Source of the DNA: Hyphomicrobiales bacterium
GTDB lineage: Bacteria > Pseudomonadota > Alphaproteobacteria > Rhizobiales > Rhizobiaceae
Direction of reading: 5' to 3'
Assembly (NCBI GenBank): GCA_900471815.1
Contig: UICE01000008.1
Coordinates: forward strand, 124,001-188,000
DNA: 64,000 nt
How positions within the stretch are numbered: the stretch's first letter is position 1; every line of letters starts with the position of its first letter. This document shows positions 17,345 through 26,064 of the stretch, piece after piece. The notes beneath the pieces were generated by a model. The model was not told the origin of the DNA, did not search any database, and was given only the letters and a program-made list of their open reading frames with translations. The position numbers and the translations under genes are program-made.

Positions 17345-20065
17345 TTATGAAGCCAATTGTCTAAATACACCGTTTTTCTCCAGAAGAGTAGCATGCGTTC
17401 CGTCTTCCACCAGTGCCCCATTGTCAAATACTATGACTCTGTCGAACAGCTTGGCCAGGCTCGTATTGGAAAGCACCCAAATGATCGACGGTGAATGGCC
17501 CTCTTTGTGAAGATTCTCCATAATGTTGTGAGTGATCTTATCCTGAATCCGTTGGTCGAGTGCTGGAAGCGGGCGATTAAAAATCAAATAGTCGGATCGT
17601 TTAAGCAGGGCACGCGCCACATTTAATTTCTGACGCTGAACATTTGTCAGGCGCTTGCCGCCTGACCCTACGTCGAAATCAAGGCCAATGGAAAGAACGC
17701 TCTCGAAAAGACCGAGCTTATTGAAGATGTCACGCATTATATCGCGCAGTTTGTCGGTACCATCCGCTTGCGCAAATCCAACTCGTCCGAAAAGGACATT
17801 GTCCAAGAGTGTTGCGGATGAGATGAACTTCTTTGGGTCATAGCGTTCGATGACTTCCTTGAGGTCCGCAGGTAAGTTTTCATGGAAGCGGGCCCGCGCA
17901 TCTACAATCTTGGCCATTAGTTCATCATTCAGCAAACCAAAGCGGTGCCTTGGCTCGATATAAGAAAAGCTCAACCGGATAATGTTTGAGCGTTCTTCTG
18001 GGGAGGCCGCTTCGAATCCACGGCCCTGCAATTTCTGCAGAAGAATCTGGTAGGCTGGAATGTCGTCAGCCGTCATGAATGTCAGCTGTTGGAAGAACGG
18101 GTGATCTGGCGGCAAATCCTGGAACAGCTCCACGGCGTTCGAAGCGATTTCCAGACCCATGAAATACAGATCAATATAAAGGTCGTTCTCTCGCAGAACC
18201 GAGCGGAAGTATGGATGAGCCGCAAGTTTCCGGTTGGTCATCATGGGGCGTTTCATCGTGCCGAACAGAAGATTTTCCCCGATAGTCGCTTGTGGGTTGT
18301 ACTCTTTCAGCTTGAACGGAACGACCAGATCTTCGAGGCCCTCTTTCTTTAGCCGTTTGCGAAGGGCTTCACGCAGTTCGACGATTCTATCGGTAAGATC
18401 GCTATGCGTGGCGGTATTGACCAATGATCGCAGCGCCATATCCTGAATATCCTGCGAAATCATGACCGCATCGAGAACGGGTCGCACTACTTTGAAAAGG
18501 TCGTGAGGACCGGTCACACCCGCAGAGGTATAATCCACCCAGTCGCTGTTGAGATCGAGTTCTGGGTTGCCGGCGCGGCGTGCCTCATTGATGTTCCATT
18601 TATAGTTAATCGCCTGCTTTCCTTCATATTCGACCTTCGTCAAAGGGGCGTGTTTAAGCCCGTAGAGAAGATTGTCGCGAAGTGTTCCATGGAAGAAATA
18701 AGTGTCAGATGCGGCATAAGCGATCCTGCGGCCCGTGACTGACTCGGGCAGGTCAAGCAGATCGGTTCCGTCAATCGTAATACGTCCCTGATCTGGCCAG
18801 ACCAACCGGGCAAAAGCCTCCGCGAGGGCTTCAGCTCCACTGGCGCTGTTGCCAACGACGGCAACAGTTTCAGAAGGATTTATCTCAACCGAGATATGGT
18901 TGAGCAGGGGTGCGCCGCTATCGTCTAGAACAGTTAGATTGACTGCATGCAAAGAATGTTCAAGGCGACCTGCCGGGGTAGGCGCAAGAGCTTGAATCTT
19001 GGGATCAACCAGTCGGTCCACATTAAACTGCTCGACGACCTGAGCGTACTTAACCTGAACATCCTGACGCGCCTGATCCCAATCGATCAACTCTTTCAAT
19101 GGCCCAGGTAAATCCTTGTATGCATTGATCACGGCAACGAGCTGGCCAATATCCAGCCTGCCCTGCAAAGCCAAAACACCACCGATGGAGTAGAACAAAA
19201 ACGGTGTGACTTGCGCCAGAAAATTATTGATGAACTTGACCAAAAATTTCCATTGATAAAGATCGTACCGGATCGAGAATATAAGTCCCAGACGCGCCGC
19301 TATATCGGCGCGTTCGTAGTTAGAGGTATCATTGCCGTGAATGGTGCCAATGCCATCGACAATTTCACCCACACGACCTGATAACTCGCGAGCCGTCAGC
19401 TGTCGCTGCCGTCCAAGCTCCAGCAATCGCTTGCGCATGCGCGGGATAACGACGCCCTGTATGGCTACAATCCCGGCCGCGATCATTCCAAGCCAGAAGT
19501 TCTGCATGATGATGAAGACAAGAGCGGTTAAAGCCTGCCCCCCAAGCAAGGCAGGCTGCACAAATGCGTCGCCGGTGAAGCCACCCATCGGCTCAACTTC
19601 ATCCTTGATCATGGTGGCAATTTCTGCCGACTTTACCCGCTTGAATTGGGACGGGGGAAACCGGAGTACACGATCGATCAGTTCAAAGCGGATACGCCGC
19701 AGCATTCGCTCACCAAGGCGGCCTTTATAGGTATTGATATAAAGCTTGAAGAGCCCATTCACGATGACGAGAAGAAGGAAAACCAGGCTGAGCGCCATCA
19801 ATGTCTCGAAGCGGGTCAGTTCGAGACCGTTAAAGAATGTAACTTCGCCCACGTAAGGAATATCGTACCGGATACGCATAAAGGTCTGCGTCGCTCCAGG
19901 CGATTCAAAGCCGGTACCTTGTATGGGACCGTTGACAATCTGCTTTGGCAAGTCGAACGATAGAAAATACGGGATCATTGAAACGGCTACAACGATCAGA
20001 ATCCATATCTGCTGTAGTCGTGTATTCGACCAGATATACCGAGTTAAACTTTTTTCCATGAACAA
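17345..20065 (-). CDS. ABC exporter-like protein with degenerate ATPase and large insertion
   Basis: 906 residues. Residues 1-310 form an exporter-type membrane domain (helices near 20-35, 90-110, 170-205, 285-300). The nucleotide-binding domain runs from about 370 to 906, but every catalytic motif is altered: Walker A GNSASGAEA (405-413, Lys lost), Q-loop AASDTYFF (Gln lost), signature LTNVQ (806-810 instead of LSGGQ), Walker B YLIFNR (826-831, Asp to Asn and Glu to Arg), H-loop Asn867. About 300 extra residues split the domain, and an (E/D)N(L/V)L(Y/F)G motif occurs three times (464-469, 597-602, 755-760). The frame is intact. It is more likely a scaffold or gated channel than an ATP-driven pump. 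Confidence 0.85.
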   Translation of the reverse strand: MFMEKSLTRYIWSNTRLQQIWILIVVAVSMIPYFLSFDLPKQIVNGPIQGTGFESPGATQTFMRIRYDIPYVGEVTFFNGLELTRFETLMALSLVFLLLVIVNGLFKLYINTYKGRLGERMLRRIRFELIDRVLRFPPSQFKRVKSAEIATMIKDEVEPMGGFTGDAFVQPALLGGQALTALVFIIMQNFWLGMIAAGIVAIQGVVIPRMRKRLLELGRQRQLTARELSGRVGEIVDGIGTIHGNDTSNYERADIAARLGLIFSIRYDLYQWKFLVKFINNFLAQVTPFLFYSIGGVLALQGRLDIGQLVAVINAYKDLPGPLKELIDWDQARQDVQVKYAQVVEQFNVDRLVDPKIQALAPTPAGRLEHSLHAVNLTVLDDSGAPLLNHISVEINPSETVAVVGNSASGAEALAEAFARLVWPDQGRITIDGTDLLDLPESVTGRRIAYAASDTYFFHGTLRDNLLYGLKHAPLTKVEYEGKQAINYKWNINEARRAGNPELDLNSDWVDYTSAGVTGPHDLFKVVRPVLDAVMISQDIQDMALRSLVNTATHSDLTDRIVELREALRKRLKKEGLEDLVVPFKLKEYNPQATIGENLLFGTMKRPMMTNRKLAAHPYFRSVLRENDLYIDLYFMGLEIASNAVELFQDLPPDHPFFQQLTFMTADDIPAYQILLQKLQGRGFEAASPEERSNIIRLSFSYIEPRHRFGLLNDELMAKIVDARARFHENLPADLKEVIERYDPKKFISSATLLDNVLFGRVGFAQADGTDKLRDIMRDIFNKLGLFESVLSIGLDFDVGSGGKRLTNVQRQKLNVARALLKRSDYLIFNRPLPALDQRIQDKITHNIMENLHKEGHSPSIIWVLSNTSLAKLFDRVIVFDNGALVEDGTHATLLEKNGVFRQLAS

Positions 20066-20210
20066 CCGTAAGCTGTGACGTCAGCAGTAATTTAGATCGT
20101 GAAACAGGCGGCGCGGTGGAGATGACCTTGTGGGCTGAATCACCTGAACTTACATCATCAAAGCCAATGACGCCATATAACACGGCACTGTAGGTGCTTA
20201 TTCTGACAAA

Positions 20211-21347
20211 TCAGTCCCAGAGCATGCGCCGCAATAATGCTGCGGTCTGCTGAGCACCATTCAAGTCCAAGTTGTGTTTTGGCCAATGCGCCTCGTTGAC
20301 GGCAGATGCAATGGCGCTTGTAAGAATATCGCTGTTCAAGCCGCCTTCCGGTAGTGCAATTGCCAAGCCGAGAGATTCAAGGCGCGTAGCGCGAACACTT
20401 TGCTCTGTTTCACCCCCTGCGGTGAACGGAACGAGGATCGAACGGCATTTGGCGCGAAGTATATCGCAAACCGTATTGTAACCGGCTTGGGAAATTGAAA
20501 GTCGTGCGTTTTGAAGCAGACCAGGAAAGTCCTGACGAAATCTCACAACGGTGACGTTGTCAGGTGCTTCAGCGGATAGAGCTGCAAAATCAGGCTCGGG
20601 AAGATTGGGGCCAGCGATAAGGCACCAGCTGCCCTTAAAACCGGATTGGACGGCGCACTGATATGTGGATCGAAGAAGTTCCGCACCGACAGCACCTCCG
20701 CCTGCCGAGACGACAATATCAAAACTGTCATCGGCAGGAGAGGGAGCCGGTCCGGTTACAAGCCCTGTATAAAGAACCTTGTCAGCAATCAGCTCTGCCA
20801 ATGGAAAAGTGTCGGGCAGAGCTATAAAATTGGGATCGCCATGGACCAGGACGTGATCAAAATGCGACTTGATCAGCGAGACGGTTTCTTCATCGCGTCC
20901 CGGCTTTGTCCGCTCCTGAAGTATATCGCGTACTGATGCCAACAATATTGGCCTTGGAGAAGCGGTCTTGATAGCTTCCAACAGCGGCATAAGCTCAAAG
21001 CGCATTTGTCTTCGGCCAAAAGGGAAGGCTTCAATTATCACGATATCGGGTTGCACTTCGTGGAAAGCTTCAAGCAGAAGCTTGCGACGATTGTTGAGAT
21101 AATCGTCGTCGGCAGGCTTGCCATTCCCGTCGACAAGTCCGTTGAAACCAGCATTTCCCGCGAGCAAGGGCGGCAAAGCGATCTGCTTTACGCCGGGTCC
21201 GGGAAATCCTCGCACATTTGATCCACCGGTAACCATGCTTACATCAAAGCCGTCATCGACAAGCGCGCGCGAAATATGACTCGCCCTTGCCAGATGTCCT
21301 ATTCCAAGCAGATGCTGGACGTAAAAGAAGACGCGTGGTGATTTCAT
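20211..21347 (-). CDS. MurG-like (GT28-type) glycosyltransferase
   Basis: 378 residues. I prefer ATG at 21347 because it forms an ATGA overlap with the preceding gene and starts MKSPRVFFYVQHLLGIGHLA; ATG at 21359 is the alternative. The N-terminal Rossmann half has GIGHLARASHISRALVDDGFDV. The C-terminal half has IVVSAGGGAVGAELL and the donor-site segment LSISQAGYNTVCDILRAKCRSILVPF...ETEQSVRATRLESLGLA. This is the GT-B arrangement of MurG and related enzymes. It is the third of three glycosyltransferases in a row, and donor and acceptor are unknown. Confidence 0.85.
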   Translation of the reverse strand: MKSPRVFFYVQHLLGIGHLARASHISRALVDDGFDVSMVTGGSNVRGFPGPGVKQIALPPLLAGNAGFNGLVDGNGKPADDDYLNNRRKLLLEAFHEVQPDIVIIEAFPFGRRQMRFELMPLLEAIKTASPRPILLASVRDILQERTKPGRDEETVSLIKSHFDHVLVHGDPNFIALPDTFPLAELIADKVLYTGLVTGPAPSPADDSFDIVVSAGGGAVGAELLRSTYQCAVQSGFKGSWCLIAGPNLPEPDFAALSAEAPDNVTVVRFRQDFPGLLQNARLSISQAGYNTVCDILRAKCRSILVPFTAGGETEQSVRATRLESLGLAIALPEGGLNSDILTSAIASAVNEAHWPKHNLDLNGAQQTAALLRRMLWD

Positions 21348-22588
21348 GATTTCTGCCACTCATCTTCAAAGAGCCGGGTAAGTTGCCGGATACTGGAAGT
21401 ATGGTCGAAATGCTCTCGAACGCGGCGCCCTGCAGCCAGACCAAGTCGATGTCTCAAATCTGGCTCGCGGATGGCCCGCTCAATGGCGACGGCCAAAAGA
21501 CGGGGGTTCTCAGGTGGCACGACAAAGCCGTTTTCTCCGCCGGTCAACAGCTCTGGAATTCCCGAAATATTGGTAGAGATGCAGACGAGATTTTGACTTG
21601 ACGCCTCGACGAGTACATTGGGCAGTCCATCGCGATCACCGTCTGCAGCTACGCGACATGCCAACGCAAAAATATCTGACTGCCGGTAGTGGCTCAGCAC
21701 CTCTTCTTGAGCGAGGGCACCTTTCCAAAAGATGCGATCTGATATGCCAAGTGATTCAGCGAGCGGTTTGAGCTTCGACAGTTCATCACCGCCACCGATG
21801 TGTGTGAACTGCCAATTGATATCAGGCGATAATTGAGCCAGCGCCTGTAAAAGGATATCATAACCCTTTTTCGGCACCGCACGGCCGACGCTAAGTATCC
21901 GCACCGGATCAGACTTATCGGTGCCGTCGCGGTCGGATCTTCGTTGGTCGAAATGCCCAAAACGGGTCAAGTCGAGCCCATGATAGCTTAAATGTACCTC
22001 ATCTTTTCGATCAGTAAGTTGGCGCATATGCTCGAAACCGGAACGGGTGCAGGTAACACTCCAGCGTGCCTTTGCCAGTTTTTCGGTTAGCTCCCAGTCT
22101 GGTGAAGTCCAGATATCTTTAGCGTGGGCGGAACAGGTCCACGGAACGCCGGTCAAAATGCTTGTATAGGCAGTCACTGATGCTGGCGTATGGATAAAAT
22201 GTGCATGCAACCATTCGCCGGCGTCTGGCCATTCATGGGCCAGTACCAATGCTTGTCCGAACCGGCGAAAACGATTGCGGGTTTTATCACGCAGGAGATC
22301 AGTCCAGAATTGACGAAGCAACGGTCGAAATCCGGGGCGCTTCCAACTACCAATCAGGCCGCGTAATACCCGCAGCGGCTCGTTATGAAGATATTCCGGC
22401 AAATAGACGACCCGAGCCTTGATCTCATCATGTATTGGATGGCGTTTCTTATCAGTGGGCTTGCGCATGGATATAAGGGTGAGGTCAAATCCCGCACGTT
22501 CAAGCCCAAGCAGTTCCTGCGCGATGAAGGTTTCTGAAAGACGCGGATAGCCCTTCAGAACAACCAGTGTTTTACGGCGTACAGTCAA
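21344..22588 (-). CDS. Glycosyltransferase family 4 (colanic/exopolysaccharide type)
   Basis: 414 residues. The N-terminal VVLKGYPRLSETFIAQELLGLE is the pattern of exopolysaccharide GT4 enzymes, followed by WLHAHFIHTPASVTAY and CSAHAKDIWTS. The C-terminal half has ILSVGRAVPKKGYDILLQALA, FTHIGGGDEL, and DRDGLPNVLVEASSQNLVCIST with ISGIPELLTGGENGFVVPPENP. It lies between two MurG-like transferases, 11 bases after the upstream one and overlapping the downstream one, so the three probably add successive sugars to one glycan. Specificity cannot be read from the sequence. Confidence 0.88.
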   Translation of the reverse strand: MTVRRKTLVVLKGYPRLSETFIAQELLGLERAGFDLTLISMRKPTDKKRHPIHDEIKARVVYLPEYLHNEPLRVLRGLIGSWKRPGFRPLLRQFWTDLLRDKTRNRFRRFGQALVLAHEWPDAGEWLHAHFIHTPASVTAYTSILTGVPWTCSAHAKDIWTSPDWELTEKLAKARWSVTCTRSGFEHMRQLTDRKDEVHLSYHGLDLTRFGHFDQRRSDRDGTDKSDPVRILSVGRAVPKKGYDILLQALAQLSPDINWQFTHIGGGDELSKLKPLAESLGISDRIFWKGALAQEEVLSHYRQSDIFALACRVAADGDRDGLPNVLVEASSQNLVCISTNISGIPELLTGGENGFVVPPENPRLLAVAIERAIREPDLRHRLGLAAGRRVREHFDHTSSIRQLTRLFEDEWQKS

Positions 22589-22599
22589 AATGCTTGCTC

Positions 22600-23814
22600 T
22601 TACTCAGCGACCGCAGGAAGCGGTTGATTTTCTCGATCTTCCAACCATTCGCCAACAATTTCGGAGATGTGCACCAGTCCTTCGAGACGCATGCCTTCAC
22701 CTTTGCCGCTTTGGGAGGGAGGTGCCCGTTCCGGAAGACGCTTGAGCACTTCTGCAAGTCTTAATGGATCCTCAGCTTCTTCAGGCAGCAGCATCTCAAT
22801 CAAACCAAGCTCAGCGGCTCGTTTGGCCCGGATCAATTGCTCTTCACGAGGAGCAATACGCGGCACGATCAAGGCGGGCTTATCGAATGACAATATCTCG
22901 CAATAGGTATTGTAGCCGCCCATGGCGACTACTGCCTTCGCTCCTGCAATCAATTCCTCCATGCGGTTGTCAAACTCGATAACCTGTATGTATGGAATTT
23001 TACTGCCTTTCTTTACCAGCTTCGCCCGTTGTTTGGCAGGCATATAAGGTCCCAGAACGATGAACGCTTTATGTTGTAATGAGGGATCTTGCTGGTAGGC
23101 ATGAATGACATTGTGAACGAGGTCTGCACCATCGCCGCCACCGCCCGTGGTGACCAGAATATAATCGCCGTCAGGAACATGCACGGAAGCAGCTTCATGC
23201 GATACGCTGCGTTGCAAAAAGCCAACAAACTTCATCTTGTCCCGGATAGTCTCCGGTACTTCAAGGTCAACCAATGGGTCATAAAAATCCGGCGGACCAT
23301 AGACCCATACAGTGTCATAGAGCTGATCGATCTTGTTGATAACCTGATTTTGCTTCCATTCTGCTTCCAGAAGGTGCGGAGCATCCATCACTTCCCGCAA
23401 ACCAAGGACGAGCGTGGTTCCTCGCGACTTGAGATAGGTTAGAGTTTCCTCAACTTCCCCCTTGAGTCCCATGGGCTCCTTGTCGACGATAAAAATGTCA
23501 GGCTGAAACGTTTCTGCAGTATGTCTTATGATGGATTGCCGCATCTTCAACGTTTCGTGCAGATCAATATGCCGAGCCAGAGATGTATATTCTCCGTTTC
23601 GCAATTTGATGACGCTTGGCACCTTAACAAAGTCCACCCGCGCGCGATAATCAAACGCACCCGCAATGGTCGCACCCGATATGATCAGGATGTTCAATCC
23701 CCGGTAATCTTCAACAAGCGAATGTGCAATAGTTCTGCACCGCCGCAAATGACCCAAGCCGAACGTATCGTGACTATACATCAGGATCCGTGCATCCTCG
23801 AAACGACGCATCAT
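22600..23814 (-). CDS. MurG-like (GT28-type) glycosyltransferase
   Basis: 404 residues. N-terminal RILMYSHDTFGLGHLRRCRTIAHSL marks the acceptor half, and ILVTTGGGGDGADLVHNVI plus VVAMGGYNTYCEILSFDKPALIVPR...REEQLIRAKRAAELGLIEML mark the donor half. It shares architecture with the gene at 20211-21347, and the two look like distant paralogues flanking the GT4. A 77-base gap separates it from the upstream permease gene, so it may be co-transcribed with the importer. Acts in the cytoplasm on an unknown glycan. Confidence 0.85.
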   Translation of the reverse strand: MMRRFEDARILMYSHDTFGLGHLRRCRTIAHSLVEDYRGLNILIISGATIAGAFDYRARVDFVKVPSVIKLRNGEYTSLARHIDLHETLKMRQSIIRHTAETFQPDIFIVDKEPMGLKGEVEETLTYLKSRGTTLVLGLREVMDAPHLLEAEWKQNQVINKIDQLYDTVWVYGPPDFYDPLVDLEVPETIRDKMKFVGFLQRSVSHEAASVHVPDGDYILVTTGGGGDGADLVHNVIHAYQQDPSLQHKAFIVLGPYMPAKQRAKLVKKGSKIPYIQVIEFDNRMEELIAGAKAVVAMGGYNTYCEILSFDKPALIVPRIAPREEQLIRAKRAAELGLIEMLLPEEAEDPLRLAEVLKRLPERAPPSQSGKGEGMRLEGLVHISEIVGEWLEDRENQPLPAVAE

Positions 23815-23891
23815 TGTCGGAACTTTCTTTTTTGCGGACAGGCCCGCGCGATATCATTCAAATAGGCGATCAATTGCAAACTACCAGCCTC

Positions 23892-25067
23892 TTATCTGTA
23901 TGGATCAGCGGCGTCGCGCAACCCATCTCCCAAGAAATTGAACGCCAGGATAACAAGAATGACTGGAACCATCGGGAAAAGGAGCCAAGGGTAGAACGCT
24001 ATAACGCTGACGCTTCTTGCCTCCGTGAGTAATATGCCCCAGCTGGTTATAGGTGGTCTCAAGCCCAGTCCGAGAAAGCTCAGGGCCGTTTCGCCAAGGA
24101 TCATTCCGGGAATGGAAATTGTGGCAGTTGCAATGAGGTGCGACATAAAGCCTGGAACGAGATGCCGCCCGATGATGCGGCTGCTCTTGGCTCCCATAAG
24201 CTGTGCCGCCAATACATAATCTTCTTCGCGCAGAGCGAGCAACTTGGAGCGTACCGATCGGGCAAGACCCGTCCAGTCGAGCATGCCAAGAATTATGGTT
24301 ATGCCGAAATAGATCAGTATGGGGCTCCAGGTCACCGGCATGATGGCTGCAAGAGCCATCCACAGCGGCAAGCTAGGCAATGATTGTAAAACTTCGATAA
24401 CACGCTGAACCAGCAGATCAAAGACACCGCCATGATAGCCCGCAAGCCCGCCAATAATGATGCCGAGAACAAAGCTTATGGTGATGCCGATCAGCCCGAT
24501 GGTCAAAGATATCCGCGCACCGTAGATGATGCGCGATAGAACATCTCGTCCCAGACGGTCGGTACCAAGAAGAAACATCTGGCCGCCCTTGGCAGGACAC
24601 ACGAAATGGATATTGGACTGTATTAGTCCCCAGAACCGATAATCATCGCCCCTGCAGAAAAAACGGAGCGGCTGCACATCGTCCATTTTGTTCGTATAGA
24701 CGCGTTTCAGCGACTGCATGTCCAGGCTCATTTCACGGCCATAGACAAAGGGTCCAACGAAATTGCCATCCTGGAAAAGATGGACGCGTTGGGGAGGGGA
24801 ATGAATAAAATCGACATTGCGTGTGTGCAGATTATATGGAGCCAGAAACTCGGCAATGATGATCATTCCATAGAGCAACAGCAGGAATATGCCCGATGCC
24901 AGGGCAATTCTGTGGCGCTTGAATTTCCACCACATCAATTTGAGTTGAGAGGCGAGATGAACCTTCGCCTGGGCTTCGGTCATCTCCTCGATCGACATCG
25001 GATCGAACGGTGCCGACGATACAAAATGCTGCAGGGGCGCGCCGGGGAGAGGTATTTGATCCGTCAC
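23892..25067 (-). CDS. Opp/Dpp-type ABC transporter permease (OppC-like)
   Basis: 391 residues. An N-terminal cytoplasmic stretch and first helix (near 58-75) are followed by a long periplasmic segment and then the binding-protein-dependent permease domain: LLGTDRLGRDVLSRIIYGARI at about 185, and the EAA-like loop AAQLMGAKSSRIIGRHLVPG, with GETALSFLGLGLRPP and ending FNFLGDGLRDAADPYR, all classic for OppC/DppC. It pairs with the OppB-like permease upstream (overlap ATGA) and forms the importer with the solute-binding protein and double ATPase. Confidence 0.93.
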   Translation of the reverse strand: MTDQIPLPGAPLQHFVSSAPFDPMSIEEMTEAQAKVHLASQLKLMWWKFKRHRIALASGIFLLLLYGMIIIAEFLAPYNLHTRNVDFIHSPPQRVHLFQDGNFVGPFVYGREMSLDMQSLKRVYTNKMDDVQPLRFFCRGDDYRFWGLIQSNIHFVCPAKGGQMFLLGTDRLGRDVLSRIIYGARISLTIGLIGITISFVLGIIIGGLAGYHGGVFDLLVQRVIEVLQSLPSLPLWMALAAIMPVTWSPILIYFGITIILGMLDWTGLARSVRSKLLALREEDYVLAAQLMGAKSSRIIGRHLVPGFMSHLIATATISIPGMILGETALSFLGLGLRPPITSWGILLTEARSVSVIAFYPWLLFPMVPVILVILAFNFLGDGLRDAADPYR

Positions 25068-26062
25068 TTAGTGCTCCTGCCAGCAAGCCGGATACGGGGG
25101 TCAAGAAAAGCAAGAGCGATATCGGAGATAAGGACACCAATAACGGTCAGGAATGCGAGAAACATAAGAAATGAGCCAGCAAGATACATATCCTGGCTTT
25201 GAAGCGCTTTTATGAGCATGGGGCCTGTCGTTTCAAGTGATAGAACGATCGCCGTAATTTCCGCACCGGAGATGATTGCTGGCAGAATGGATCCGATATC
25301 GGAGACGAAAAAGTTGAGAGCCATGCGAAGTGGGTATTTAATCAGTGTTTTGAATGGATGAAGCCCTTTCGCCCTTGCCGTCATGACGTATTGCTTTTGC
25401 AGTTCGTCCAAAAGGTTGGCGCGCAGACGGCGGATCATTCCTGCAGTTCCAGCCGTTCCAACGATAATAACCGGTATCCACAAGTGTGAAAGAATGGACC
25501 GCGCTTTCTCCCAACTCATTGGTTCATTGAGGTATTGCTGGTCCATCAAATGCCCTATGGACGTGCCGAACCATACATTGGCGAAATACATCAAGATCAG
25601 CGCGAGCATGAAATTGGGAATGGCAATGCCAAGCAGGCCTAGAAACGTCAAGCCGTAGTCGCTCCAGCTATATTGGTGTGTCGCCGAATACATGCCGATA
25701 GGAAAAGCAATCAGCCAAGTGAAAAGAATAGTGACGAAGGACACGAGGATGGTCAGCCACATGCGATCGCCAATGACTTCGCTAACGGGCAATTGATACT
25801 CGAACGAGTAACCAAAATCGCCTTGCAACATGCCGCCAACCCAATAAAAATAGCGCAGCACCGGAGGTTTGTCCAAGCCGTATTGACTGCGCAGTTCTTC
25901 CAGATCCTGTATGTTCACCGTCTCACCTTGAGCCTGCATTTCTGCAATTTGGCTATCGATGAAGTTGCCTGGAGGCAGCTCAATGATTACGAAAACGAGC
26001 GCGGATATGATCAGCAGGGTGGGGATCATGGCGGCAATGCGCCAGAGTATATAACGGAGCAT
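25064..26062 (-). CDS. Opp/Dpp-type ABC transporter permease (OppB-like)
   Basis: 332 residues starting MLRYILWRIAAMIPTLLIIS, the typical first helix of OppB/DppB. The EAA-type loop is QKQYVMTARAKGLHPFKTL with LRANLLDEL before it, and the end VLISDIALAFLDPRIRL is characteristic. About six helices. The long periplasmic loop includes a YGLDKPPVLRYFYWVGGMLQ segment, common in the microcin C/YejB-like branch as well as Opp. Two bases separate it from the solute-binding gene and four bases overlap with the next permease. Confidence 0.93.
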   Translation of the reverse strand: MLRYILWRIAAMIPTLLIISALVFVIIELPPGNFIDSQIAEMQAQGETVNIQDLEELRSQYGLDKPPVLRYFYWVGGMLQGDFGYSFEYQLPVSEVIGDRMWLTILVSFVTILFTWLIAFPIGMYSATHQYSWSDYGLTFLGLLGIAIPNFMLALILMYFANVWFGTSIGHLMDQQYLNEPMSWEKARSILSHLWIPVIIVGTAGTAGMIRRLRANLLDELQKQYVMTARAKGLHPFKTLIKYPLRMALNFFVSDIGSILPAIISGAEITAIVLSLETTGPMLIKALQSQDMYLAGSFLMFLAFLTVIGVLISDIALAFLDPRIRLAGRSTK

Positions 26063-26064
26063 CT

